A stretch of 64,000 bases of DNA from Aneurinibacillus tyrosinisolvens (GTDB taxonomy: Bacteria > Bacillota > Bacilli > Aneurinibacillales > Aneurinibacillaceae). The translations under genes were made by a program, and so were the position numbers. This document shows, in pieces, positions 15,989-24,914 of the stretch. Below the pieces are notes generated by a model. That model had not been told where the DNA came from, made no database searches, and was given only the letters and a program-made list of their open reading frames with translations. Position 1 is the stretch's first letter. The number at the start of each line of letters is the position of its first letter. Where the stretch lies: the NCBI RefSeq assembly GCF_001015055.1, contig NZ_BBWZ01000013.1, positions 1 through 64,000 of the forward strand, written 5' to 3'.

Positions 15989-18124
15989 ATGCTTTGTCAA
16001 TTTTGTAATGAAAAACAAGCGAACATATTTTTAAACATTCAAATGCAAAATAAAGTACAAAAATTATATTTGTGCCAAGAATGTTATACAAAGATGGGAA
16101 ATAAGATGGGAGCAGGGATGAACTCGGGTTCTTTCCCATTCTCAGGATTTGATGAATTCATGAAAGGTTTTGGAACACCATCCATGAATTCAAATATAGA
16201 TAAACAAAACAGCCATTCCAACGGCCCGGGACAGGGAGGAATTCTGGATGGCATCGGACGCAACTTAAGCGAAGCGGCGAAAGCGGGAGTGATTGACCCG
16301 GTTATCGGACGCGATGAAGAGATTGAACGTGTCATTGAAATTCTGAACCGCAGAAATAAAAACAATCCTGTGTTAATCGGGGAACCCGGGGTAGGGAAAA
16401 CGGCGATTGCAGAAGGATTGGCCTTAAAAATTGCAGATGGACAAGTCCCTGCAAAACTGCGCAATAAAATCGTATATACGCTTGACGTAGCCTCCCTCGT
16501 AGTCGGAACAGGGATCCGCGGGCAATTCGAAGAAAAAATGAAACAGATTATCGCGGAACTTCAAAAGCGCAAAAACGTCATCTTGTTTGTAGATGAAATT
16601 CACCTGCTTGTCGGTGCTGGATCCGCAGAAGGATCGATGGACGCCGGAAACATCTTAAAACCGGCCCTGGCACGTGGAGAACTGCAAATCGTCGGAGCAA
16701 CCACGCTGAAAGAATATCGCAGAATAGAGAAGGATGCGGCCCTTGAACGCCGGTTCCAGCCTGTTATGGTCAAAGAGCCGACTGTCGAAGAAGCCATTGA
16801 AATTCTGCAAGGCATTCGTTCGAAATACGAATCATACCACCAGGTATCTTACTCTGATGAAGTCGTTCGTGCGTGTGTTGAATTATCTCACCGCTATATT
16901 CAGGATAGGTTCCTCCCGGATAAGGCGATTGACCTTCTGGATGAAGCCGGTTCTAAAATCAATCTTCGTTCTTCCGGACAGGATGCGGAAGAACTGCGTT
17001 CCCGGCTTACTCAACTGATCGAGGAAAAGAAAGAAGCTACCAAAAACGAGGACTACGAGCGTGCGGCTAAACTTCGTGACGAGGAAGCACGCATCCTTGA
17101 ACAGCTCGATCAAGCTGATGGAAATGCTCAACATGCAGTTGTCTCAATAGAAGACATTCAAGAAATCATTGAGCGTAAAACAGGCGTGCCCGTAAAGAAA
17201 TTACAAAGCGATGAGCAGGCGAAAATGAAAAATCTCGGCGAGCACCTTGAAGGCAAAGTCATTGGCCAGTCTCAGGCGGTTAGCCAGGTGTCCAAAGCGA
17301 TTCGCCGCAGCCGGGCAGGATTGAAACCGAAAAACAGACCGATTGCCTCCTTCCTGTTTGTTGGACCAACGGGGGTAGGGAAAACCGAGTTAACCAAAGC
17401 ACTTGCGGAAGAATTGTTCGGTACAAAAGAATCCATGGTTCGATTAGACATGAGTGAATACATGGAGAAACATTCCGTTTCTAAATTAATCGGTTCACCT
17501 CCTGGATATGTAGGCCATGAAGAAGCCGGTCAATTGACGGAGCGTGTGCGCCGGAACCCGTACAGCATCATTCTGCTGGATGAGATTGAGAAAGCGCATC
17601 CGGATGTTCAGAACATGTTCCTGCAAATTCTTGAAGATGGCCGTCTAACTGATAGTCAGGGACGCACGGTAAACTTTAAGGATACGGTTATCATTGCAAC
17701 GAGCAATGCGGGAATAACCGAGAAGAAAATTACCGTAGGCTTTGGCGCAAAAGCACCTCAAACATCAACCATAATGGATTCACTTGGTTCCTACTTTAGA
17801 CCTGAATTCCTCAACCGATTTGACGGCATCATTGCGTTTAATCATCTGGAAAAAGCTGACCTTGTTCAGATTGTCGATTTAATGCTGGAGGATATTGTGG
17901 CAAACCTGAAAGAACAAGAGATGGAGCTTGCCATTTCGGAAGAGGCAAAGGCGAAGTTAGCTGAGCTGGGTTATCACCCTGCTTTCGGGGCTCGTCCATT
18001 GCGCCGCATGATTCAACAGCATGTAGAGGATGGCATTGCTGATCTTATTATTGAAGAAGAGGATGTAAAACAAATCTTTATCGACGTAAACGATGATCAA
18101 ATTACAGTCATGAAAAAAGCGTAA
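15989..18124 (+). CDS. clpE: ATP-dependent Clp protease ATP-binding subunit ClpE
   Basis: A 711-residue Hsp100/ClpC-group AAA+ unfoldase that works with ClpP in removing damaged proteins after heat stress. The N-terminal zinc finger typical of ClpE is present (CQFC about residues 3-6 and CQEC about 33-36). Two AAA+ modules follow: Walker [10 protein letters not shown] and GPTGVGKTE, Walker B ILFVDEIH and [13 protein letters not shown], with a UVR-like coiled middle segment ([20 protein letters not shown]). The frame is open from 15920, but AGAGGAGG lies ahead of the ATG at 15989. Length is close to B. subtilis ClpE (699). Promoter and CtsR box upstream predict heat induction. Confidence 0.96.
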   Translation: MLCQFCNEKQANIFLNIQMQNKVQKLYLCQECYTKMGNKMGAGMNSGSFPFSGFDEFMKGFGTPSMNSNIDKQNSHSNGPGQGGILDGIGRNLSEAAKAGVIDPVIGRDEEIERVIEILNRRNKNNPVLIGEPGVGKTAIAEGLALKIADGQVPAKLRNKIVYTLDVASLVVGTGIRGQFEEKMKQIIAELQKRKNVILFVDEIHLLVGAGSAEGSMDAGNILKPALARGELQIVGATTLKEYRRIEKDAALERRFQPVMVKEPTVEEAIEILQGIRSKYESYHQVSYSDEVVRACVELSHRYIQDRFLPDKAIDLLDEAGSKINLRSSGQDAEELRSRLTQLIEEKKEATKNEDYERAAKLRDEEARILEQLDQADGNAQHAVVSIEDIQEIIERKTGVPVKKLQSDEQAKMKNLGEHLEGKVIGQSQAVSQVSKAIRRSRAGLKPKNRPIASFLFVGPTGVGKTELTKALAEELFGTKESMVRLDMSEYMEKHSVSKLIGSPPGYVGHEEAGQLTERVRRNPYSIILLDEIEKAHPDVQNMFLQILEDGRLTDSQGRTVNFKDTVIIATSNAGITEKKITVGFGAKAPQTSTIMDSLGSYFRPEFLNRFDGIIAFNHLEKADLVQIVDLMLEDIVANLKEQEMELAISEEAKAKLAELGYHPAFGARPLRRMIQQHVEDGIADLIIEEEDVKQIFIDVNDDQITVMKKA

Positions 18125-18153
18125 GGATTCGCGTTATCGCGAATCCTTTTTTT
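18123..18153 (+). terminator. Terminator of clpE
   Basis: AAGGATTCGCG, loop TTAT, CGCGAATCCTT form an 11-bp perfect stem (18123-18148) overlapping the clpE stop, with a T-run to 18153. Confidence 0.9.
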
Positions 18154-18156
18154 GTT

Positions 18157-18516
18157 TCATTGTTGCAGAGTCTGAGGGTATGTTCTCATAAACCCTTGTT
18201 GAGCCATCGCCTGTGAACCGGGAAACCCGCTTGCCTGTTGAGTAAAGGTATTCATGCCGGCCATCTGGCCGGACTGGCCGAGCTGCTGCTGCAGCTGGCG
18301 GGCAAGCTCCTCGATTTGCATCAACTGCTGGGCCGCTCTTTGTTCCAGGCCGGCAAATGTTTGAAACTGATTCGTAGCCTGAATAGGACTCTGCTGTAAA
18401 CGCTGGAATTGCTGGGCATTTAGTTGTTCCTGCTGGTGCAGCTGGTGAGCCATCTGTTGGATTTGCTGAAGTGATTGCTGGACCTGCTGCGCAGCCTGTA
18501 AAATCCGTTGCGGCAT
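18157..18516 (-). CDS. Glutamine-rich hypothetical protein
   Basis: Not recognised. It encodes 119 residues of which 40 are Gln, with Ala, Met and Leu making up much of the rest, for example QRILQAAQQVQQSLQQIQQM and ELARQLQQQLGQSGQM; the first ~90 residues should form a long amphipathic helix or coiled coil. There is no Cys, membrane segment or signal peptide. AAGGAGGAATCAAC before the ATG makes translation very likely. It is monocistronic and convergent with clpE. Low-complexity Gln-rich proteins occur in spore coats, but that link is inference. Confidence 0.68.
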   Translation of the reverse strand: MPQRILQAAQQVQQSLQQIQQMAHQLHQQEQLNAQQFQRLQQSPIQATNQFQTFAGLEQRAAQQLMQIEELARQLQQQLGQSGQMAGMNTFTQQASGFPGSQAMAQQGFMRTYPQTLQQ

Positions 18517-18644
18517 GTTGATTCCTCCTTAATCTGGTGTCATCGTCGAATATAGCATGTCCCGTCCGCTTCTTTTTATGCACTTTTTTCCAATAATACG
18601 GTACATATGTTTCGATTTATTTTCGTAACAATAAGAGAAAAGAA

Positions 18645-18702
18645 TTGACATACCGACCGTTGGTTTGTATACTCAGATTATAACCGAGAGCGGTAGTTAT
18701 AA
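18645..18702 (+). promoter_or_regulatory. Promoter with inverted repeat, upstream of VC0807-like gene
   Basis: TTGACA at 18645-18650 and TATACT at 18668-18673 with 17-base spacing form a strong SigA promoter. TTATAAC at 18678-18684 and GTTATAA at 18696-18702 form a perfect 7-bp inverted repeat with an 11-base spacer just after the -10, placed like a repressor site. The bases between the -35 and -10 also have partial dyad symmetry. No regulator gene is adjacent. Confidence 0.6.
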
Positions 18703-18718
18703 TAAGGGGGCATGCGGT

Positions 18719-19378
18719 GTGAGTGTTCGTTCAAAAAAAGATGTGTTCCAGAGTATTTTGCTTACTGTTGTAATGAATGGTGTGATTCCACTCGTCGTGT
18801 ATAACGTATTATTATCCTATTTTTCAAGCATTGGAGCTTTAATGATGGCCACTGCGATTCCCCTGTTTGATAATCTTTACCATGTTATAAAGCATCGCAA
18901 AGCCGATGCGTTTGGCCTGTTCATGTTAATCGGTTTCATCCTCAGCCTTCTCATGCTGTTTTTGGGCGGTGATGAAAAACTGATCCTATTAAGGGAGTCG
19001 TTTGTTACTGCGGTGATGGGTTTGATTTTTATCTTATCCTTATTCTTTTCAAAACCGCTCATTTATCATTTTGCTATCCGATTCACAACGAATGACGATC
19101 CGGCTAAGAAATCGAAGTTCGAAGAAGGGTGGAAAGTCCCTTATTTTCGATTCGTTGTTCGGTTGATGACGGGAGTTTGGGGCTTCGCTCTTTTAGGGGA
19201 GGCTGTTATTAAAACGATTCTTGTTTATGAACTTTCCATTTCCGTATTTTTAGCTGTTTCACAAGTCGTATTTTACGGCATTCTGGGAGTAACAATTGTG
19301 TGGACGGTTTTATACCGGAGATATGCGAGCAAGAGGCTGGAAGAGGTAAAGAAACAGGCGGCTGGACTGTATTGCTAG
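18719..19378 (+). CDS. Membrane protein, VC0807 family
   Basis: A 219-residue integral membrane protein with about six hydrophobic segments. It resembles the VC0807 family (intracellular-septation-like permease fold; function unknown): ILLTVVMNGVIPLVVYNVL at the N-terminus, LFDNLYHVIKHRKADAFGLF, and a charged RRYASKRLEEVKKQ tail. The GTG at 18719, with AAGGGGG 8 bases upstream, is preferred over the ATG at 18665, which lies inside the promoter. Genes of this family are often induced by drugs through TetR regulators; here only an inverted repeat in the promoter hints at such control. Confidence 0.8.
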   Translation: MSVRSKKDVFQSILLTVVMNGVIPLVVYNVLLSYFSSIGALMMATAIPLFDNLYHVIKHRKADAFGLFMLIGFILSLLMLFLGGDEKLILLRESFVTAVMGLIFILSLFFSKPLIYHFAIRFTTNDDPAKKSKFEEGWKVPYFRFVVRLMTGVWGFALLGEAVIKTILVYELSISVFLAVSQVVFYGILGVTIVWTVLYRRYASKRLEEVKKQAAGLYC

Positions 19379-19470
19379 TGAAAGATTATTCCTTCTATCT
19401 ATATTCATTAAATGCATTTTCCGTTCCGCAGCGCCCCGTATTTATGCATGGAAAAGATACTGGACTAAAA

Positions 19471-19500
19471 GCCATCCTTAAACACAAGGATGGCTCTCTT
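19471..19500 (+). terminator. Probable terminator
   Basis: GCCATCCTT at 19471-19479 pairs with AAGGATGGC at 19486-19494; the tail TCTCTT is only partly T-rich. Confidence 0.6.
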
Positions 19501-19631
19501 ACGTTTGATTGCCGATTCACGCTGCAGTGCGCTCAAAACAGATGCCAGCCGATGCACAAGTACAAATTTATATTTCTTTGTGCCATAATGAAGCATAGAA
19601 TCTGGAGGGGTTTTATTTATTAGAAAGAGGG

Positions 19632-20820
19632 TTGTTATTTATTAATAAAAAACTTATCGTTTACCTTGTTTCCTTTGCTGCTTTTTTCGGTCCTTTTACC
19701 CAGACGATTTATACGCCGATGCTTCCGGAGATTCAACAGCAGTTTCAAACATCGGAATTCGTCGTCAACTTAACGATTTCTGTCTTTACATTTGTTCTTG
19801 CGCTTATGCAGATTGTTTATGGGCCGCTAACAGATAAATGCGGCAGGCGGAAGGTTCTTCTACCCAGTATTATCGTGTACATAGCAGCTTCGATCGGAGC
19901 TGCACTATCGCCGTCCATCTGGCTGCTGCTTTTTTTCCGTGCCCTGCAGGCGGCGGGAATTGCCGCCGGTTCCGTTGTTGCAACGACCGTAATCGGCGAC
20001 TTGTTTGAAGGAAAAATGCTGGGGCGCTCCATGGGAACCTTCCAGATGCTCGTTGCGCTTGGTCCGGTTGTGGGCCCTGTTGTAGGGGGGTTGTCGGTGA
20101 ACTCACAGGATTTCACGGGGTGTTCTGGGTGCTCGCGGCAACAGGTGTTCTAATGTGGATGGTGAACGCGCGGTTTTTGCCGGAAACAAAGCCGGAAACA
20201 GGGGGAGGCAGACGCTTCAGTGTGCGTGACTTCGGTGGGATTTTGAAAGATAACACAGGATCGGCAGTCATACTGCTTGGGTTTGTACAATATTATTCTA
20301 TGTATAACTTCCTTGTCTTTCTGCCGCACCTTTTATCAACATTTTATAACTTGTCTGCCAGCCAGAAAGGCCTGGCCTTTCTTCCAATGTCCCTGTTTAT
20401 CGTCATTGGCAGCTATCTTGGAGGACGGCTGCAGGAACGCCGTGACAGCCGCAGATTTCTTACTGCGACTTCATCGTTAAATGTGGGCGCCATTCTCCTG
20501 TTTGTATTTCTTGCTCCGCTTTCCCTGCCGGCGCTCATTACCGGCATCGCGTTGTTTGGCCTGTGCTTGGGCTGTCACTTCCCGTGCAAACAACGCTTCT
20601 GAGCGGTGCGTTTAAACAAAACCGGGCAACCGCAATTGGAGTGTACAACTTCTTTCGTTACATCGGGATGGCGGCGGGCCCGATTATTGGGACGCCATTA
20701 TACAAACTGGGGAATCGGGTTGAATTTGTTTTTGCGGCCTTCATCTTTGCCTGTGCCGTATTGTTTGCTGCGCGCCGGCTTTCCCCGGCAAAGCGTGAAT
20801 CTGATGGACAGTTGTGCTAG
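19632..20820 (+). pseudogene. Bcr/CflA-type MFS multidrug transporter, two frameshifts
   Basis: An MFS antiporter of about 396 codons split over three frames. Frame one (19632-about 20090) has FTQTIYTPMLPEIQQQF and DKCGRRKVLLPS (the MFS motif A); the next frame resumes at about 20091 reading VVGELTGFHGVFWVLAATG, and after about 20570 the third frame reads LSLPVQTTLLSGAF through to AKRESDGQLC. Each change is repaired by one extra base: a G in the G6 run at 20085-20090 and a C near 20571. The start is unclear: TTG at 19632 is almost abutted by AAAGAGG. It is either a real pseudogene or two indel errors in the assembly. Confidence 0.82.
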
Positions 20821-20883
20821 CCAACTTTCTTGCCTGTGGTATAATCGGGGAGTAAACAAATTATAGGGGAGGAGTGAAAGGGA

Positions 20884-21747
20884 TTGAAGAAGCTTTTTTT
20901 ACTGGTGCTTCTATTTCTTCTTTCCACAACCACAGTATTAGCGGACGCCGCACCAGGTGATACCGTCATAACACTGGGAAATGATTTAAAACAAGCCCAA
21001 AAGGATCAACTGCTCGGCAAGTTTAACGCGCCGAACGCCCAAACGGTAACCGTAACTAATGAAGAAGAACATAAGTATCTCGATGGTTTGCTAAGCAAAA
21101 ACTTAATCGGAAAACGCGCCATTTCATCGGCGATGATTCAGATTGCCGAGCCGGGCAAAGGAATCTCAGTCGAAACGAATAACATTACGTGGGTAAGCAA
21201 GGCAATGTATGAGAATGCGCTGGCAACGGCGGGGGTAAAGGATGCGATTGTAAGAGTGGACGCGCCTTTTCCTGTTTCAGGCACGGCCGGCCTTACCGGG
21301 GTAATGAAAGCGTATGAGACGGCTACTGGCAAAAAAATTGATGAAAATCAGAAAAAAGTAGCCAATGAAGAGATGGTAACAACGGCAGCCATTGGCCAGC
21401 AAATTGGCGACAAAGAAAAGGCTGCGGAGCTGCTGACGCGATTAAAAGCGGAATTGGCCAAGCAAACCGGTAATTTAACCGACGATCAGCTGCGTCAAGT
21501 CATTACCAACGTTGCGGGCCAGATGGGATTAACCTTATCGGATAGCGAAATCGACTCACTTGTCAGCGTCCTGCGCAAGATCCAGGGATTAAACATTGAC
21601 TGGAATAAAGCATTAGATCAGATTACGAGCTATAAGGGTGAGGTTCAAACCTTTTTAAACAGCAACCCGGAAGCAAAAGGCCTCGTGCAGGAAATCCTTA
21701 CTTTTTTACAAGGGCTCATCAATCAGGCGCTTGGTTGGTTCAAATAA
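20884..21747 (+). CDS. Secreted DUF1002 protein
   Basis: A 287-residue protein with a signal peptide (MKKLFLLVLLFLLSTTTVLA, cleavage likely after ADA at about residue 23) followed by the DUF1002 domain, as in B. subtilis YpuA. Conserved stretches include GDTVITLGNDLKQAQKDQLL, ISSAMIQIAEPGKGISVETN and VRVDAPFPVSGTAGLTGVMK. The last ~90 residues are helical. The TTG at 20884 follows GGGGAGGAGTGAAAGGGA. The function of the family is unknown; it acts outside the membrane. Confidence 0.9.
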   Translation: MKKLFLLVLLFLLSTTTVLADAAPGDTVITLGNDLKQAQKDQLLGKFNAPNAQTVTVTNEEEHKYLDGLLSKNLIGKRAISSAMIQIAEPGKGISVETNNITWVSKAMYENALATAGVKDAIVRVDAPFPVSGTAGLTGVMKAYETATGKKIDENQKKVANEEMVTTAAIGQQIGDKEKAAELLTRLKAELAKQTGNLTDDQLRQVITNVAGQMGLTLSDSEIDSLVSVLRKIQGLNIDWNKALDQITSYKGEVQTFLNSNPEAKGLVQEILTFLQGLINQALGWFK

Positions 21748-21758
21748 AACAAATAAGC

Positions 21759-21792
21759 AAAGCCACCGTTCGGATTCCGTTCGGTGGCTTTT
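21759..21792. terminator. Bidirectional terminator between DUF1002 gene and hom
   Basis: AGCCACCG at 21761-21768 pairs with CGGTGGCT at 21782-21789, with the inner palindrome CGGATTCCG in the loop. TTTT follows on the plus strand and TTGCTTATT on the minus strand, so it can serve both convergent genes. Confidence 0.8.
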
Positions 21793-21795
21793 GAA

Positions 21796-23091
21796 TTATA
21801 CGAGGGCGTTATCCGGCTGCTCAACAGCAGCGAGACTGTCGTCGAGGACAGGGCGGATGACAAGAGACGCCTGTAAATGGCCGGCAAAAGATTCAATCTT
21901 TGCCTGGTTTGGTCTGCCGATAATGGCGGCGACGTAGATCTTGCCATCCTGTTCTGCCGTTTCTACCGCGTGTAAATACCCTGCCTCTGAAGACAGGAAA
22001 GAGAGCAGACGCGTTTTTCGTTCATCTTCCGCTTCATTCTCAAGGATAAAGAGAGCAGCTAAGGCCTCTGCCTGTTCCGTTTTTTCATCAGGGCCGATGC
22101 TGTCCGGCTCAGTAGGGTGGGCGGCAAAGCGCAGCCCCTGAACCGCGTTTATCATGTCTTCCACGATGGCGCTCCCGGTCGGGAAGGAGCCTGCTCCTCT
22201 ACCAGTGAAGAACAAATCGCCAACAATGTCACCCGTAACAAATACACCATTATATTCATCCTTTACACCGGCCAGCGCATGGGTAAGAGGGAGCAGGGCG
22301 GGAACGACACGCTGGGTATACCCTCCACCTGCACGAACAGCGGTGGCGATCAGCTTGATTCGATAGCCGAGTTTTTTGTATAACGCGATTTCTTCTCCCG
22401 TCACGGTCGTGATTCCTTCCCGTTTTCCGCTGTCCGGGGAGGCTTCCGTTCCAAAACAGAGATGGGATATAATCGTGATTTTATTGGCTGCGTCGAAGCC
22501 TTCTACATCTGCTGTAGGATCCGCTTCAGCAAAGCCTTTTTCCTGTGCCTGTTTTAATGCTGTATCATAGGAAAGCCCTTCCTCTTCCATTTTGCTTAAA
22601 ATATAATTGGTTGTGCCATTCAAAATCCCATGGACACGGGTCACCCGGTTGGCTTTAAGCAAGTGGCTTAATGTATTCAGGATCGGAATCCCGCCCCCGA
22701 CGCTTGCTTCGTACAGCAGGGAAACATTATATTCGTCGGCAAGAGCGTGCAGATGAGCGCCGTATGCAGCAAGCAGCTCTTTGTTTGCGGAAATAACATG
22801 ACAGCCTTTTTGGATGGCGCTTTCTACATAATGAAGCGTTGGGTCCAGTCCGCCCATTGCATCAATCACGATATCGACCGGCTGCTCAATCAGCTGATGA
22901 AAATCCATCGTCAGCAGGGAAGCATCCACGGTTACATTTCTTTCTTTTAATGGATTGCGTACAAGGATGCCGGCAATTTCAAATTCTCCGCCCGCCTGTT
23001 TCTTAATTCGCTCCGCATGGCTCTGCAGGATGCGGACAACGCCGGAACCAACCGTACCGAGCCCAAGTAATACAATTCGGAATTTTTTCAT
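21796..23091 (-). CDS. hom: Homoserine dehydrogenase
   Basis: A 431-residue enzyme that reduces aspartate semialdehyde to homoserine, the branch point to methionine and threonine. The Rossmann motif GLGTVGSGVVRIL is at the N-terminus, the catalytic domain has GTTNYILSKMEEEGLSYD and EADPTADVEGFDAANK, and an ACT regulatory domain occupies the last ~80 residues. GAGGAGG precedes the ATG at 23091. Unlike B. subtilis, where hom leads the thr operon, here it stands alone behind an S-box leader, so its expression should rise when S-adenosylmethionine is low. This points to a main role in methionine supply. Confidence 0.95.
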   Translation of the reverse strand: MKKFRIVLLGLGTVGSGVVRILQSHAERIKKQAGGEFEIAGILVRNPLKERNVTVDASLLTMDFHQLIEQPVDIVIDAMGGLDPTLHYVESAIQKGCHVISANKELLAAYGAHLHALADEYNVSLLYEASVGGGIPILNTLSHLLKANRVTRVHGILNGTTNYILSKMEEEGLSYDTALKQAQEKGFAEADPTADVEGFDAANKITIISHLCFGTEASPDSGKREGITTVTGEEIALYKKLGYRIKLIATAVRAGGGYTQRVVPALLPLTHALAGVKDEYNGVFVTGDIVGDLFFTGRGAGSFPTGSAIVEDMINAVQGLRFAAHPTEPDSIGPDEKTEQAEALAALFILENEAEDERKTRLLSFLSSEAGYLHAVETAEQDGKIYVAAIIGRPNQAKIESFAGHLQASLVIRPVLDDSLAAVEQPDNALV

Positions 23092-23124
23092 GCAAGTTCC
23101 TCCTCAATGTTGATTTTTCTATGT

Positions 23125-23282
23125 AAAAAACCTTCTTCACTAAGAAGAAGGGTGGCATACTGCCGCCTTCTTCTTATCTGTACAGAATAAAATTCTGTCA
23201 GGAATTAGCACCTTCCCACAATTGGGGGGTTGCCGGGCGTCATCGGGCCAGTCCCTCAGCCTCTCTCGATAAGAAGAGAATC
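23125..23282 (-). promoter_or_regulatory. SAM-I (S-box) riboswitch with terminator, upstream of hom
   Basis: On the minus strand the aptamer runs from about 23280 down to 23171. It contains the S-box signatures GAGGGACTGGCCCGATGA, CCCGGCAACC and GGTGCTAATTCCTG, and the P1 strands TTCTTATC and GATAAGAA (plus positions 23268-23277 and 23171-23178). The expression platform is an intrinsic terminator, CCTTCTTC / GAAGAAGG (plus 23131-23151) followed by six T. With SAM bound the terminator should form and hom is switched off. Confidence 0.95.
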
Positions 23283-23550
23283 CGATATTCATTTCTTAAA
23301 GTAAAACACAGAACAAAAACGCTGTCAATGTTTTCCGACCCCGCGTGCGGAAAAATAGGAAAGTGTGGTAAGATAAAAATGTAATTTTTTATAATATAAC
23401 GTATTCTACTAAGAATCAATCAGTATTCATGGCAATTAGCGTGAAAATGCTCCATAATGCTCTGTTTTTCTGTAGCACAAGCGATTGGAGAATGTCTACG
23501 GTTTTTCGTTATAATAGTAAAGTAGGAAAAAATGTATGGGAGAGATTTGT

Positions 23551-24138
23551 ATGGCTCAACGAGTAGCCACGGAATACAAGAAACTTGTCCTTGAATTACA
23601 GGCGTCGGAGATGGAATCATTTATTCATTTGTTTCAGCATGCGGAGTTTGAAACGGAAGTACGTATCTTTGAGAACGGCGAAAAAGAAATTGTCCTTTTT
23701 AGCAAAGAAGAGCAGCTTCCCTTTTCTTTTAAGTTAAACGGTAACAAATACACATGTGAAGGAGCGTGTATGATCCGCGATGTGAAGCTGGCCAACCAGG
23801 TGCGCATAGCGGTACGGAAATTTAAAGGAACTGCCATCGCACACCGCATCTATCCGACGTATACGATGATTTACTACTATGTAAGTGGAAATGTAATAAA
23901 AATCGTAGAGCAGAAACAAGACAGGGAAACCATCGTTTTTGAATACAAGGATACGCTTGGTGACATGCAGCGTTTATTTGAAGCGTCCGGGGTTGAAGAT
24001 GAGATCAAGTGGATTCGCATGCATATTGACCAGCTGCTGGATTTACGGAATAAAAGAACGATTCTTCAATTGCCGAATGCGAAAATTGACCGCCAGTTGA
24101 ATGAACTCTCTCATCAACTATTTATTCTGGAAGCATAA
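23551..24138 (+). CDS. Hypothetical protein upstream of speD
   Basis: Not recognised with confidence. It encodes 195 residues, soluble, with alternating beta-like segments in the first 130 (VRIFENGEKEIVLFSKEEQL, TYTMIYYYVSGNVIKIVEQ) and a helical C-terminal part (IRMHIDQLLDLRNKRTILQL). The ATG at 23551 with GGGAGAG 6-7 bases upstream is preferred over the ATG at 23536. No catalytic motif is visible. It lies about 190 bases before speD and has no visible terminator after it, but speD appears to have its own promoter. Confidence 0.7.
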   Translation: MAQRVATEYKKLVLELQASEMESFIHLFQHAEFETEVRIFENGEKEIVLFSKEEQLPFSFKLNGNKYTCEGACMIRDVKLANQVRIAVRKFKGTAIAHRIYPTYTMIYYYVSGNVIKIVEQKQDRETIVFEYKDTLGDMQRLFEASGVEDEIKWIRMHIDQLLDLRNKRTILQLPNAKIDRQLNELSHQLFILEA

Positions 24139-24217
24139 AAGAAGTGAGTAGCAATGTTAATTCTTAGCAAATAATTGTTGCATATTCAATGGAAACATGT
24201 TATCTTCTTCTTTGTGA

Positions 24218-24332
24218 TATAAATTAGGAACCAGGATTCACTCAAGGAAGTTTCTCCTCGAAATTATAGTGAATGACGTAGGTCCTAGCGATATGAAGTA
24301 TAAAAAAATTTGCTAGGAGGGGGGACCGAAAG
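24218..24332 (+). promoter_or_regulatory. Extended -10 promoter and structured leader of speD
   Basis: TGATATAAA (extended -10, TATAAA at 24218-24223) is followed by a ~100-base leader with clear pairing potential. ATTCACT (24236-24242) pairs with AGTGAAT (24268-24274), enclosing AGGA/TCCT (24245-24248 with 24255-24258). TCCTAGC (24283-24289) pairs with GCTAGGA (24312-24318), which includes the first bases of the speD ribosome binding site AGGAGGGGGG; an alternative is GGTCC (24281-24285) with GGACC (24323-24327). This suggests translational control of SpeD. It matches no riboswitch class I can name. Confidence 0.5.
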
Positions 24333-24734
24333 ATGGAATATTCTACTTTCGGAAGACATGTAGCCATTGATACTTGGGGTGTCGATTTTAAAAAATTAAA
24401 CAGCGCGGAGTTCTTGCAGCGCCATATGGTGGAAGCTGCGGAAGCGTGCGGTGCTACGGTGTTATCCGTGCAATCTCAGCAATTTGAACCGCAGGGTGCA
24501 ACCGTACTGGTTCTGTTGTCAGAGAGTCACATTTCGATTCATACGTACCCTGAACGTGGGTTTGCCGCACTGGATTGTTATACATGCGGTGAAACAGTGG
24601 ATCCTGAGTTAGCGATTGAGTACATGGTAAACATTCTTCAACCGGAGAAAGTATACGCACGGAAGTTAATCCGTGGAGTTGGGGAAATGGAAGTTGTGGA
24701 ATCCGACATTACAAAAGTGAAACAGAACGCGTAA
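24333..24734 (+). CDS. speD: S-adenosylmethionine decarboxylase proenzyme
   Basis: A 133-residue bacterial class 1B AdoMet decarboxylase, which makes the aminopropyl donor for spermidine. The self-cleavage site that creates the pyruvoyl group is in LSESHISIHTYPE, between Glu64 and Ser65, with the processing His70 and the catalytic Cys in ALDCYTCG. It is slightly longer than the ~125-residue B. subtilis enzyme because of a C-terminal tail. AGGAGGGGGG precedes the ATG. A leader hairpin may mask this site. Confidence 0.96.
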   Translation: MEYSTFGRHVAIDTWGVDFKKLNSAEFLQRHMVEAAEACGATVLSVQSQQFEPQGATVLVLLSESHISIHTYPERGFAALDCYTCGETVDPELAIEYMVNILQPEKVYARKLIRGVGEMEVVESDITKVKQNA

Positions 24735-24757
24735 AAATGAATAATTAGACACAATAC

Positions 24758-24788
24758 GTCCATCCTTAACAAAAAGGATGGACTTTTT
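24758..24788 (+). terminator. Terminator of speD
   Basis: GTCCATCCTT at 24758-24767 pairs with AAGGATGGAC at 24774-24783, followed by TTTTT. Confidence 0.88.
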
Positions 24789-24914
24789 GCTGTTTCTTAA
24801 TATAATAGCTATTGTGCAAGGCAGAAAATAACCTGGTATGATTGGATTTTTTTGTCTTGCCTGGGATGGCAAGGGTTAGTGTATGGGAAGAGATTCATAA
24901 CGGAGGGTTAGAAA

